This document shows positions 44,696 to 53,430 of a stretch of DNA of 64,000 nucleotides, piece by piece. Under the pieces are notes generated by a model. The model did no database searches. It was not told where the DNA came from and worked only from the letters and a program-made list of their open reading frames with translations. Position 1 is the stretch's first letter; every line of letters starts with the position of its first letter. The position numbers and the translations under genes were made by a program. The DNA comes from Actinoplanes sichuanensis (GTDB taxonomy: Bacteria; Actinomycetota; Actinomycetes; Mycobacteriales; Micromonosporaceae). The stretch lies in assembly GCF_033097365.1 (NCBI RefSeq), contig NZ_AP028461.1, positions 5,146,001 to 5,210,000 of the forward strand, in the 5' to 3' direction.

Positions 44696-45295
44696 TCAAG
44701 GGGCGTAACCGCGCAAGATGAACGCGATCGTCTCGTCGACGCCCGCCTCGATCTCCCCGGCGGGGAACCCGCCGCTCAGCGCCAGCTGAGTGAGGCCCTG
44801 GAGGGCGACGAAGAGCGGCAACGCCAGCAGGTCGAGCGGCCCCTCGCGGACCTCGCCGCGGCGCTGGCCCTCCGCGATCAGGTCGGTGGCCAGGTCTTTC
44901 AAGCGGTGCATGGCGGCGACGAGATCGGCGCCGGCGTCCGGCTCGTGCTTGCGGCCATACATCAGATCGAGCAGGGCCCCGTTGGCGGCGGCGAAGTCGA
45001 GATAGGTGCGGGTGAGCGCCTCCAGCCGATGCGCGAAGGTCTCCCCGGCCCGGTCGAGGGCGGTGTCCATGGCCGCGGTGAGGCGCTGGAAGCCCTCCAG
45101 CGCGAGCGCGTCGAGCAGCACCTGCTTTGTCTTGAAATGCCGGCTCGGCGCGGCCGGGCTGACCCCCGCCTCACGGGCCAGCTCACGCAGCGACAGCTCG
45201 GCCGGGCCGCGGGCGCGCAGGGTGTCCTCGGCGAGCGTGAGCAGGGCGGCGCGGAGGTCTCCGTGATGGTAAGGGCGGGCCTTCATGATCCCCAT
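44696..45295 (-). CDS. TetR-family repressor (WHG-domain type)
   Basis: This 199-aa regulator has the TetR helix-turn-helix LSLRELAREAGVSPAAPSRHFKTKQVLLDAL (about 34-64) and a C-terminal domain. It is divergent from the MBL-fold hydrolase gene; the 135-bp gap has a clear promoter overlapped by TGTAGGC/GCCTACA inverted elements. It probably represses that hydrolase and itself. Confidence 0.9.
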   Translation of the reverse strand: MGIMKARPYHHGDLRAALLTLAEDTLRARGPAELSLRELAREAGVSPAAPSRHFKTKQVLLDALALEGFQRLTAAMDTALDRAGETFAHRLEALTRTYLDFAAANGALLDLMYGRKHEPDAGADLVAAMHRLKDLATDLIAEGQRRGEVREGPLDLLALPLFVALQGLTQLALSGGFPAGEIEAGVDETIAFILRGYAP

Positions 45296-45305
45296 CCTAG
45301 CGTGA

Positions 45306-45373
45306 TGTAGGCGACGAACACATTGTGGGCGTTGACTACATTGTTATCGCTGCCTACATTCGAAGCAGCCTAC
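45306..45373 (+). promoter_or_regulatory. Promoter and TetR operator elements of the MBL hydrolase gene
   Basis: TTGACT (45332-45337) and TACATT (45355-45360) are exactly 17 nt apart. TGTAGGC (45306-45312) and GCCTACA (45352-45358) are inverted copies, the latter inside the -10, and a third GCCTACA follows near 45367. This suits repression by the adjacent TetR. Confidence 0.6.
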
Positions 45374-45430
45374 AGGTCCCGCCGCCGTAGCCGATTGACG
45401 GACAGGCCCAGCAGAAGGAGTCGCCCGCTC

Positions 45431-46480
45431 ATGGACAACCGGTTCAACATCGCCGCACAGATCGGCGGGAAGGCCACCGGGGCCCGCCGCGCCCGCATGG
45501 AGGCGTCGCCGCAGTTCTCCGACGGCCGCTTCCGCAACAACGTCCCGACCAGCACCGGCATCTCGCTGTCGGCCGTACCCCGGGTCGCGGTCGCCGCCTT
45601 CACCGGCGGCGACGCCCGGCGACCGCACCGGCCGGTTCCGCTCGCCGAGGCCCCTGCCGGCGGCGACGCTCAGGGACTGCACATCACGTGGTACGGCCAC
45701 TCGACCGCCCTGGTCGAGATCGAGGGCCATCGTGTCCTGCTCGACCCGGTGTGGAGCGACCGCTGCTCCCCCACCCCGCTGGCCGGCCCGCGGCGCCTGC
45801 ACCAGCCGCCGGTGGCCCTGCGCGACCTGCCGCCGATCGACGCCGTGGTGATCTCCCACGACCACTACGACCACCTCGACATGCCCAGCATTCAGATCCT
45901 GGCCGACCTGCAGACCACCATGTTCGTGGTGCCGCTCGGCATCGGCGCCCACCTGGAGCGCTGGGGCGTGCCCGAGTCGCGCATCACCGAACTGGACTGG
46001 CACGAGTCGACCCGGGTCGCCGGCCTCGAACTGGTCGCCACCCCCGCCCGGCACTTCTCCGGCCGCGGCCTGACCCGCGACGAGACCCTCTGGGCCAGCT
46101 GGGTGATCAACGGGCCGACCCGCAAGGTCTTCTACTCCGGCGACACCGGCTACTTCCCCGGCTTCGCCGAGATCGGGGCGACGTACGGCCCGTTCGACGC
46201 CACGTTGGTGCAGGTCGGGGCGTACGGCAACGACTGGTCGGACATCCACATGGTGCCCGAGGACGGGGTCGCCACCCACGTCGACGTCCGTGGTGGCGTG
46301 ATGATCCCGGTGCACTGGGCCACCTTCGACCTGGCCCCGCACCACTGGTCCGAACCGGCCGAACGTGCCTGGCGCGAGGCCAAGGCCCGCGACGTCAAGC
46401 TGGCCATCCCGCGGCCCGGTCAGCGCGTCGACGTGGACAACCCGCCGGAGATCGACGCCTGGTGGCAGCAGGTCGTCTGA
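45431..46480 (+). CDS. MBL-fold metallohydrolase (NAPE-PLD/UlaG-like)
   Basis: This 349-aa metallo-beta-lactamase-fold hydrolase has the metal motif ISHDHYDHLD, WYGHSTALVEI upstream, and further ligands in YSGDTGYFPG and PVHWATFDLAPH. It resembles the NAPE-PLD/RomA group, which hydrolyse phospholipid-type or lactone substrates. The ATG at 45431 follows AAGGAG. It is controlled by the divergent TetR. The end overlaps the convergent DUF2071 gene by 61 bp. Confidence 0.88.
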   Translation: MDNRFNIAAQIGGKATGARRARMEASPQFSDGRFRNNVPTSTGISLSAVPRVAVAAFTGGDARRPHRPVPLAEAPAGGDAQGLHITWYGHSTALVEIEGHRVLLDPVWSDRCSPTPLAGPRRLHQPPVALRDLPPIDAVVISHDHYDHLDMPSIQILADLQTTMFVVPLGIGAHLERWGVPESRITELDWHESTRVAGLELVATPARHFSGRGLTRDETLWASWVINGPTRKVFYSGDTGYFPGFAEIGATYGPFDATLVQVGAYGNDWSDIHMVPEDGVATHVDVRGGVMIPVHWATFDLAPHHWSEPAERAWREAKARDVKLAIPRPGQRVDVDNPPEIDAWWQQVV

Positions 46481-47220
46481 CTCCGGCTCGGGGCGGGCTG
46501 GACCGCCATCGGTGGCAGTGGGAGCCACGTGGCGGGGATGTCGCGCATCAGCAGGCCGCAGTCCGGGATCGCCGAGCCGGGCGGGAAGCGTGCCGGGTCG
46601 TCGAAGAAGCTCGAGTGCACCGAGGTCAACTCGACCGGGGTGACCTGCCAGTCTTCGGCGACCAGGTCCACGCCGTCGAGTCGGGCCGGATCCGGGGTGG
46701 CCGAATATCCGGCGCCACCGCACCGGAAGAAACCGGACGCCTGGGCGGTGCCGGGGAACAGCCGGCTGCCCTCCAGGGCCGCGGTGGTGCGGGCGTGGAC
46801 CTCTATCCGTACCGCATCGTCGTGGCTGTCGACCTTGATCTGGACGTCGTCGGTGCTCTCGCGGACGTCGAATCGGGCGCGGTGGTGACGGCCCGGGAAG
46901 ATCCGGCCGCCGGCCCAGGTGGTCAGCACCGAATCGGTGTCGCGGCGCGGGATGTAGACGCCGTGCGCGATGCCGTCGGCGGTGTCCCACTCGACCGCGA
47001 TCCGGTGCGCGGTGTTCTCGCTGCGCAGACCGCCCGGCATCGGCATCGACGCCGGGCGGACGGCGCCCAGCCGGATCAGGCAGATGCCGGCGACCGCCCA
47101 GCCGTCGATGATCCGCGGGCGCAGCGGGGCGGGCAGCAGGCGCGCGGTGATCTCCGGGTCGGTGCGGTAGTTCACCAGGAGGCGCCGCTCGATCATGCTC
47201 GCCATACGGGGAGCCTTCAT
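46420..47220 (-). CDS. DUF2071 family protein (acetoacetate decarboxylase-like)
   Basis: This 266-aa protein of the DUF2071 family has characteristic parts RRLLVNYRTDPEITARLLPAPLRP and GIAHGVYIPRRDTDS. Function unknown; the fold is related to acetoacetate decarboxylase. The ATG at 47220 follows AAGGAGAATG. The last 20 or so residues (Ser/Thr/Gln-rich) lie antisense to the MBL gene and look unlike the rest, which may reflect loss of an original stop. Confidence 0.83.
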   Translation of the reverse strand: MKAPRMASMIERRLLVNYRTDPEITARLLPAPLRPRIIDGWAVAGICLIRLGAVRPASMPMPGGLRSENTAHRIAVEWDTADGIAHGVYIPRRDTDSVLTTWAGGRIFPGRHHRARFDVRESTDDVQIKVDSHDDAVRIEVHARTTAALEGSRLFPGTAQASGFFRCGGAGYSATPDPARLDGVDLVAEDWQVTPVELTSVHSSFFDDPARFPPGSAIPDCGLLMRDIPATWLPLPPMAVQPAPSRSQTTCCHQASISGGLSTSTR

Positions 47221-47459
47221 CAGGACATTCTCCTTCCTTCGCGATCCTTTTAAGCGGTTGCTCAAACGCTAACACATCAAATTGAGCGACCGCTCAAGAC
47301 GAGGGGGCTAGAGTGGCGGCCATGGGTTGCTTCGCCGCCATGAACATTCGCGCCGCCGCGTAGCGGCGGTATCGCGACAGCGGTAACGCCGGATCAGTGT
47401 CCTGCCGGCGCGCTTCCTCCTGCGCTGCCGGATCACGCTCGACGATCCGGAGAAACCAG

Positions 47460-48035
47460 ATGACCCGCAATCCGACGGCCCGCGCCGTCCTGATGGTCGG
47501 CCTTCCCGGGGCCGGCAAGACCACCAGAGCGCGGGGGTACGCCGCACTGCGGCTCACGCCCGACGACTGGATGATCCCGCTCTTCGGCGACTCCTACGCC
47601 GACGGCAAGCGCTGGACTCTCGAGGGCCGGCTGATCCTGGTCGCCCTGCCTGCGCTGCGGCTGGGAACCGACGTCGTGCTCGACTTCGGGCTGTGGGGCC
47701 GGGACGAACGGTCCGCCCTGCGCTGGCTGATCACGTCGATCGGCGCCGACTGCGTCATCGACTATCTGCCCGTCGATCGGGAGGTCCAGCTCGCCCGGAT
47801 CGCGCACCGGCAGGCGACCGAACCGTCGACGACGTTTCCGATGAGCGAGACCGAAGTCGATCTCTGGCGCGAGCAGTTTCAAGCCCCTGACCAGGCCGAA
47901 CTCTGCGGCGGCGAGATACCCGCAGCACCGGAGGGCTGGTCCGACTGGCTCGCATGGGCCATCGATCACTGGCCGCCACTCACTGAACTCGGGCTCCGTG
48001 CGCGGGGCCCCGCGGGAACGGACGCCGTCGCCTAG
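47460..48035 (+). CDS. P-loop kinase-like AAA protein
   Basis: This 191-aa P-loop protein has Walker A VGLPGAGKTTRARGYAA near the N-terminus and an Asp in DFGLWGRDERSALR. It resembles the group of small kinases including chloramphenicol phosphotransferase-like and zeta-toxin-like proteins. Substrate unknown. The ATG at 47460 has GGAG upstream. Confidence 0.8.
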   Translation: MTRNPTARAVLMVGLPGAGKTTRARGYAALRLTPDDWMIPLFGDSYADGKRWTLEGRLILVALPALRLGTDVVLDFGLWGRDERSALRWLITSIGADCVIDYLPVDREVQLARIAHRQATEPSTTFPMSETEVDLWREQFQAPDQAELCGGEIPAAPEGWSDWLAWAIDHWPPLTELGLRARGPAGTDAVA

Positions 48036-48046
48036 GGTCGGCTGTC

Positions 48047-48280
48047 GTGACGGATACCCGGAAGTTGATCGACGGATTCAACGACGCCTGGCTGCGCGGC
48101 GATCTGGCAGCGGTGTCAGCGGCACTCGACGACGACGTCGCATTCTGCCCGAACGCCTGGGACGGCCCGGCCGCCACCGTCCGCGGCCGAGACGCGGTGG
48201 TCGAGATCTTCGCCGGGCAGATCGGTCCCGGCGAGGGTCCGGTGCTCGGCGACGTCTACGGCAAGATCACCACCTCCTGA
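48047..48280 (+). CDS. Short SnoaL/NTF2-like protein, probably truncated
   Basis: This 77-aa protein starts at a GTG 11 nt after the kinase gene. The first two helices and strand match SnoaL-like (NTF2) proteins: LIDGFNDAWLRGDLAAVSAALDDDVAFCPNA and VRGRDAVVEIFAG. Such domains are usually 110-140 aa, so the last strands are missing. I find no continuation in another frame, so it is either a degraded gene or a minimal variant. Confidence 0.5.
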   Translation: MTDTRKLIDGFNDAWLRGDLAAVSAALDDDVAFCPNAWDGPAATVRGRDAVVEIFAGQIGPGEGPVLGDVYGKITTS

Positions 48281-48348
48281 CCGATCCTCGGCGCCGACGA
48301 TGCGGCCGGACTGCCTTGGGGAGAATCCGGTGGGCGTACGGCGTACCG

Positions 48349-50982
48349 CTAGAGAAGGCCGACATCCCGCGCCTGGGTGACGGCCTCGCTGCGGCGAGCG
48401 ACGCCAAGTTTGCGATAGATCGCACGCATGTGCGCCTTGACGGTGTTGACGGAGATGCCGAGGTTCGCGGCGATCTCGGCGGCGCTCAGCATCGTCGGCA
48501 GATGGAGCAGCACGTCGGCCTCGCGTTCACTGAGCACGTCGGTGGCCGGGGTCTTGCGCATGGAGCGGATCTCCGAGCGCAGCTCCTCCAGGAACATGCT
48601 CTCCGGCGCGGCCAGCTGGAGACGGTGCATCAGATCGTCGAGGCGACCGTCGGCGTGGATCAGGAACGGGCGGCGGATCTGTTCGCGTTCGGCCAGCTGA
48701 AGGGCGTCGCTGAGCAGGTCCGTGGCCTGGCCCGCCTGCCCGCGAGCGTCGGCGATCAGGGCGATGAGCAGACCCGCTTCGACCGAGGCGGCGGTGTGGG
48801 TACGGGTGCCGGGACCGGGAACGAGCAGCTGCCCGGCGCGCCGGGAATCCTTGTAGGCGAGCGCGACCCGAGCCTGGACCACCTGCTGGGCCAGATCACC
48901 GTCGACGATCGGGATGCTTGCCGGCGGCGGAACGGGCCGCCCGATCGCCAGGTCCACTTCGATCTCGATGATCCCCAGCCAGCGGTCCAGCCACGGAATC
49001 CGGGTTCGCGGGCTTCGTTCGGCGCGGGCCGTTTCGAGGAACATCTGAGCTTTGGCCGGCTCACCCCGCGTCACGGCCAGCCTGGCCTGCGCTCCGAGCA
49101 GCACGACACGCTGCGCGGCCTCCGGTTCGCTGTAGTGCGCCTGCCTGCCGATCTCCAGCGCGGCGTCGGCGTCGGCGAACTCCCCGCGCTCCAGGTGGAC
49201 GAGGGCCATCGCCAGGTGCGCCGCCACCGACTGCACGGTCCGCTGCCAGCCCCGCCGCTCGGCGAGTTCGCGGGCGTCGCCGGCCAGTCGTGCGGCCTCG
49301 GCGACCGACCCGGCCATCACTTCGAGCAGGGCGAGGTGTCCGGTGGCGTTGATCTCGGCGAGTTCCAGACCGGCGGCCCGGGACGCGCCGGCCGACGCCC
49401 ACAGATCACGGACGGCCGCACCGAGGTCACCGCTCCACAGATGGGCGAGTCCACGATTGTTGAGGGCGATCGCCCGCTGCCGGGTGACGGCGGCGCCCCC
49501 CGCGGCGCCGTCGTCGGTGAGCAGGGCCAGCAGTTCGGTGCACCCGGCACGGACCGCGGGCATGTCGCCGACCGCCCGGTCGGCGGCCAGTTGCAGGGTG
49601 AGCCGCATCAGTTCGACGGGCCGGTGTTCGTCGCCGGGACGCCTGCGGAGCAGCCGGCGCGCATGGTTGAGGCGGGCCGGGATGGCTTCGTAGTCGCCGT
49701 CGTGGAAGAGCAGGACGGCGGCGCAGATCATCAGTTCGGCGCTGCCGCCGAGCCGGTCCTCGGGCACCTGCCGCAGCAGCCGGACCAGCGCGGGGCGGTG
49801 CGCGGAGAGGATCAGCGGCGCGGCCTGGCCGGTCACCAGCTTGCCGATGTACGCCCAATCGCCCGCCGACACGGCGTGGGTGAGGGCCTCCATCACCGAG
49901 TTGTTCGCGGCGTGCCACCGGGAGGCTCGCCGGTGCAGCTCGGCGATCACGGTCGGGGTCTCCGCCCGCAGCCGATGCCCGAGCGCGTCGCGGAGCAGGT
50001 GGTGGTAGCGGAACCACACCGGACGGTCGCCGAGCCGGATCACGAAGTCGTTGTCGTGTTCGATCTGCTCCAGCAGTGTCTGGCCGTCGCTGCCGGTGGT
50101 GATCGCGTCGGCCAGTCCCGCGCAGACCCGCTCGCAGATGCTGGTCTGCAACAGGAAGCGCCGCTGCCGGCCGCTACGGCCGGTGAGGACCTCGGCGGTC
50201 AGGTACTCCTCGACGGCCCGACCGTCGCCGTTGAACTCGGTGACCGTACGGGTGGGATCCCCGGCCAGGAATCCGGCGCCGAGGTGCAGGCCGATCGCCC
50301 AGCCCTCGGTACGCCGAACCAGGTCGGTCAGGTCGGCGGCGTCGAGAGTGACCCGGTGGCCCCGGACGATGGCGTCCGCTTCGGCCTCGGTGAACGCCAG
50401 GTCACTGGCGCGGATGTCGGTGACCAGTCCCGCCACCCGCTGCCGGTGCAGTCGCAAGGTGGGCTGGACCCGGCCGATCAGAAACAGTCGCAACGGTGCG
50501 GGTGGATGTCGGAACAGTTCGCTGACCTCATCGAGCACGACTGGGTCGTCGATCTCGTGGAAGTCGTCGAGGATCAGTACGGACGGGTCCGGAAGCCGGC
50601 TGAATCCGGCCGCCAGGATGCGTATTCGTTCCTGCTCGCAGGCCGGCACGGTGGTGATCGTGGCCAGTGGATTCTCCGGGCGGATCAGGCCGGCTGAACG
50701 CAGGGCGGCCACCACGTACGCCCAGAAGGTCTGCGATTCGTTGTCATGCCTGTCCAGATTCAGCCAGGCGACCGGGTGCTGCCCGGCCCGCGCCCAGGCC
50801 GAGACCAGCATCGTCTTGCCCCAGCCGGCGCCCGCGCTGACCACCGTCACGGGCGTGTCCATCGCGGCGTCGAGCAGGTCGAACAACCGGCGCCGGTCGA
50901 CGCCGGCACGAGCGACCCGCGGCTGCGCGATCTTGACCGGCACAAACGGCATCTGGACAGCCCCCATCCCACTCAAGTCCAT
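48349..50982 (-). CDS. LAL-type LuxR transcriptional regulator (MalT-like)
   Basis: This 877-aa regulator has an N-terminal STAND ATPase (Walker A VVSAGAGWGKTMLVSAW; Walker B SVLILDDFHEIDDP), a long TPR-like middle, and a C-terminal LuxR helix-turn-helix (LSEREADVLLHL ... SAAEIAANLGISVNTVKAHMRAIYRKLG). It would activate genes on binding an inducer. The ATG at 50982 follows GGGGGG. Its target may be the neighbouring MFS transporter, but no operator was identified. Confidence 0.9.
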   Translation of the reverse strand: MDLSGMGAVQMPFVPVKIAQPRVARAGVDRRRLFDLLDAAMDTPVTVVSAGAGWGKTMLVSAWARAGQHPVAWLNLDRHDNESQTFWAYVVAALRSAGLIRPENPLATITTVPACEQERIRILAAGFSRLPDPSVLILDDFHEIDDPVVLDEVSELFRHPPAPLRLFLIGRVQPTLRLHRQRVAGLVTDIRASDLAFTEAEADAIVRGHRVTLDAADLTDLVRRTEGWAIGLHLGAGFLAGDPTRTVTEFNGDGRAVEEYLTAEVLTGRSGRQRRFLLQTSICERVCAGLADAITTGSDGQTLLEQIEHDNDFVIRLGDRPVWFRYHHLLRDALGHRLRAETPTVIAELHRRASRWHAANNSVMEALTHAVSAGDWAYIGKLVTGQAAPLILSAHRPALVRLLRQVPEDRLGGSAELMICAAVLLFHDGDYEAIPARLNHARRLLRRRPGDEHRPVELMRLTLQLAADRAVGDMPAVRAGCTELLALLTDDGAAGGAAVTRQRAIALNNRGLAHLWSGDLGAAVRDLWASAGASRAAGLELAEINATGHLALLEVMAGSVAEAARLAGDARELAERRGWQRTVQSVAAHLAMALVHLERGEFADADAALEIGRQAHYSEPEAAQRVVLLGAQARLAVTRGEPAKAQMFLETARAERSPRTRIPWLDRWLGIIEIEVDLAIGRPVPPPASIPIVDGDLAQQVVQARVALAYKDSRRAGQLLVPGPGTRTHTAASVEAGLLIALIADARGQAGQATDLLSDALQLAEREQIRRPFLIHADGRLDDLMHRLQLAAPESMFLEELRSEIRSMRKTPATDVLSEREADVLLHLPTMLSAAEIAANLGISVNTVKAHMRAIYRKLGVARRSEAVTQARDVGLL

Positions 50983-51051
50983 CGAAATCCCCCCGGAGAC
51001 GCCGTATGCGTCAGCGAAACATGATGAAGCGTTGAAGTCCATACCGGACGC

Positions 51052-52242
51052 TCATCGGCTGTGTCCGACTTTGATCGCGACATGAATCACAGCCGCGGCG
51101 GCACCGGCGGCCAGCCCGCCCAGAGCCGGCCCGTAATCACCGAACAGTTGGTACGCGTACGCCATCAGCAACGGGCAGGCGAACCCGGCCAACCCACCGG
51201 CCGCACTGGCCAAGCCGGTGACCAGCCCGACCATGTCCGGCGGCGCGACCCGGCCGATCTGCGCCAACACCGCGGTGCTGGCCACACCCACCCCGAGTGC
51301 CAGCGCCGGCAGAGTACCGATCAGCAACACCGGCAGCGGCGGTGTGGTCGCCTGCACCGCGGTACCCAACGCCACCAGGGTCAATGCCGCGACCAGCGGC
51401 CGCGCCGGCGTCCACCGGTCCGCGAGCCAGCCGCCGACCGGCCGCATCAGCACCGCGACCAGCATGAACACGGCCATCACATCGCCGGTACGGTCGGCCG
51501 CCATCCCGTACGCGTTGACCAGGTACACCGGCAGGAACGACGTGAACGTCACGAACACCGCGAAGTTGACCGTGTACCAGGCGACCGCCTGCCGAGTGAT
51601 CGGCAGCCGCAGCGCTTCCCTTGGCCGTGGCCGAACCTGATCAGCAGAACGGCTCGGTGGGTCCCTCAGGAGAGTGAGCGCGATCAGCCCGAAAAGGCCG
51701 ACCGCCACCGCCGTGACCAGGAACGGCGCCGCCAGACCGTACGCCGAGGCCAGCCGCACCCCACTCGCCCCACCCAGCGCCCCGCCGCACAGCCCCAGCC
51801 CGAGCACCCCGAACGCCAGCCCCCGCCGACCGGGCGGAAACCAGCCGCCGACGAACGCCACACTCGCCGCGAACATGGCGCCCGCCGCCCCCAGCAGCAC
51901 CCCGCCGACCAGCAGCCCGCCGAACGAGCGATGCCCGATCAGCGCCAACTCCAGCAGGGCCAGAACCGTCGAACCGAGGATCAGCAGTTGTACGCGGCGC
52001 CCGCCCAGCCGATCGGTGAGCGCCCCCGCCGGCACCCGCGCGAGCGCGCCGACCACCACCGGAACCGCCACCACCAGCGCCTGCCGCATCGGCGAGAGCC
52101 CGAGCGCGTCCCGCAACATCGGCGCCAGCGGCCCGAGCAGAGTCCACGCCCAGGAGGTCAGCAGGTACCCGGACACAGCGAGACCGAGCATCACCCGATT
52201 GCCGGTCTGGGCAGGCGCCATCACCTGCCGGGTTGTCGCCAT
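51052..52242 (-). CDS. MFS transporter
   Basis: This 396-aa major facilitator protein has about twelve hydrophobic segments and the loop 2-3 motif GALTDRLGGRRVQ, a variant of the family G-x-x-x-D-R-x-G-R-R. Start at the ATG at 52242; the open frame upstream lacks transporter-like sequence. Substrate unknown; overall resembles nitrate/drug-type MFS members. It lies 69 bp before the LAL regulator gene on the same strand. Confidence 0.87.
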   Translation of the reverse strand: MATTRQVMAPAQTGNRVMLGLAVSGYLLTSWAWTLLGPLAPMLRDALGLSPMRQALVVAVPVVVGALARVPAGALTDRLGGRRVQLLILGSTVLALLELALIGHRSFGGLLVGGVLLGAAGAMFAASVAFVGGWFPPGRRGLAFGVLGLGLCGGALGGASGVRLASAYGLAAPFLVTAVAVGLFGLIALTLLRDPPSRSADQVRPRPREALRLPITRQAVAWYTVNFAVFVTFTSFLPVYLVNAYGMAADRTGDVMAVFMLVAVLMRPVGGWLADRWTPARPLVAALTLVALGTAVQATTPPLPVLLIGTLPALALGVGVASTAVLAQIGRVAPPDMVGLVTGLASAAGGLAGFACPLLMAYAYQLFGDYGPALGGLAAGAAAAVIHVAIKVGHSR

Positions 52243-52458
52243 GCCGCCCCGTCCGTCCTCATCGTTCAGTCGACGGTCCGTATCCTCGCCGAGAGCGCAA
52301 CCCTCTTCAATACCCCTGAGCTGCCGAGATGCTGCGAATGTCAAGAAACTTGCATGGTCACGGCAGAAAGAGCGGCCGGGTGACCCGATCATCTCCGCAC
52401 CACGCACCCTCGATCCCTGGCTACGCTGCGGCACTGGTCCATACGAGCGGGGGTTGCC

Positions 52459-53124
52459 ATGCGGATCGACGAACGGATCCAACAAGCAGGGACGACGTAC
52501 GAGCAGGCCGTCTTCGCCGGTGACACCGGCGGACTGGACGGGGCCGAACGAGGACTGGACGCGATGGAGGCCGACATCGCACTGGCCCGGGGCCGGTTGC
52601 TGCACGCGCGGTTCCTGAGCGCGCGCGCCGACCGGGCCACACCCGTCGAGGACCCGGCCGAACTGGCACTCTTCGAGCGTGCGGCCACGACGTACCGGGA
52701 ACTGGGCGATGTACGCGGCGAAGGTGAAGCACTGTTCTGGATGGGGTGCCTGCACCAGGTGGTCCGGCGCGACGACGACGTCGCGGTGCCGCTGCTGGAG
52801 CGATCCCTCCAGCTGGCGACACGGGCCGACGACAAGGCGACCCAGGCCGAGGCGCTGCGCCATCTCGGCATCGCCGCGCACGGCGCCGGCCGGCTCGACG
52901 AGGCACGTGAGCGCTTGGAGGAGTCGTCGCGGCGGTGGCGGGCGGCCGGAGTGCTCCCGGGTGTGGCGGCCAACATGATCGGGCTGGCCGTCATCGCCAC
53001 CGCTCAGGGGCGGCCCGCGGACCCGATCCTCGACGAGGCTCTCGTCATCGCCCGGTCGGCCGGCGCCCATGCCGTCGTGCGGCAGATCGAGGAGGTCCGG
53101 GCGGGGATCCAGGCGGGTGCATGA
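52459..53124 (+). CDS. TPR-repeat protein
   Basis: This 221-aa cytoplasmic helical protein has tetratricopeptide-like repeats: DVRGEGEALFWMGCLHQVVRR, KATQAEALRHLGIAAHGAGRLDEARERLEESSRRW. TPRs mediate protein contact. Function unknown. GGGGG precedes the ATG. Confidence 0.8.
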   Translation: MRIDERIQQAGTTYEQAVFAGDTGGLDGAERGLDAMEADIALARGRLLHARFLSARADRATPVEDPAELALFERAATTYRELGDVRGEGEALFWMGCLHQVVRRDDDVAVPLLERSLQLATRADDKATQAEALRHLGIAAHGAGRLDEARERLEESSRRWRAAGVLPGVAANMIGLAVIATAQGRPADPILDEALVIARSAGAHAVVRQIEEVRAGIQAGA

Positions 53125-53430
53125 ACCGACGGATATGACAATCGGTGACATGCTTTCGGATTACCGACGGCTAAGTGAATGATCGTCGCGGATCGGTTTG
53201 TCTACCGACCTCGTCGGAATTGATATCCGCATGCCGGATGTGGTGGGCAGAAAACGATTCTACGAGGCGTCTCATACTTTTCGGTGGGCTGTCGGAACGA
53301 AATTCGTGGTTACCTACCGGGCAGGTCGTCGGCCTTGCGGTTGACAACTGTCCTTCGCGTTTGCGGGGTGCGGTGAGGTGCGTGTTCGCTGTCGCCGTAC
53401 CACTCACCGAAAGCGCTTGGAGGGACACGG
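53125..53430. other. Intergenic stretch, no gene seen
   Basis: This 306-bp region is less GC-rich than its neighbours. I see no credible gene; the only signal is TTGACA at 53341-53346, a possible -35 for the downstream secreted protein gene, with no clear -10 at 17-18 nt. Confidence 0.5.

Noticed and set aside
47998..50697. Plus-strand open frame of 899 codons antisense to the LAL regulator
   Set aside because: No domain; the minus-strand frame carries the STAND ATPase and LuxR helix-turn-helix.
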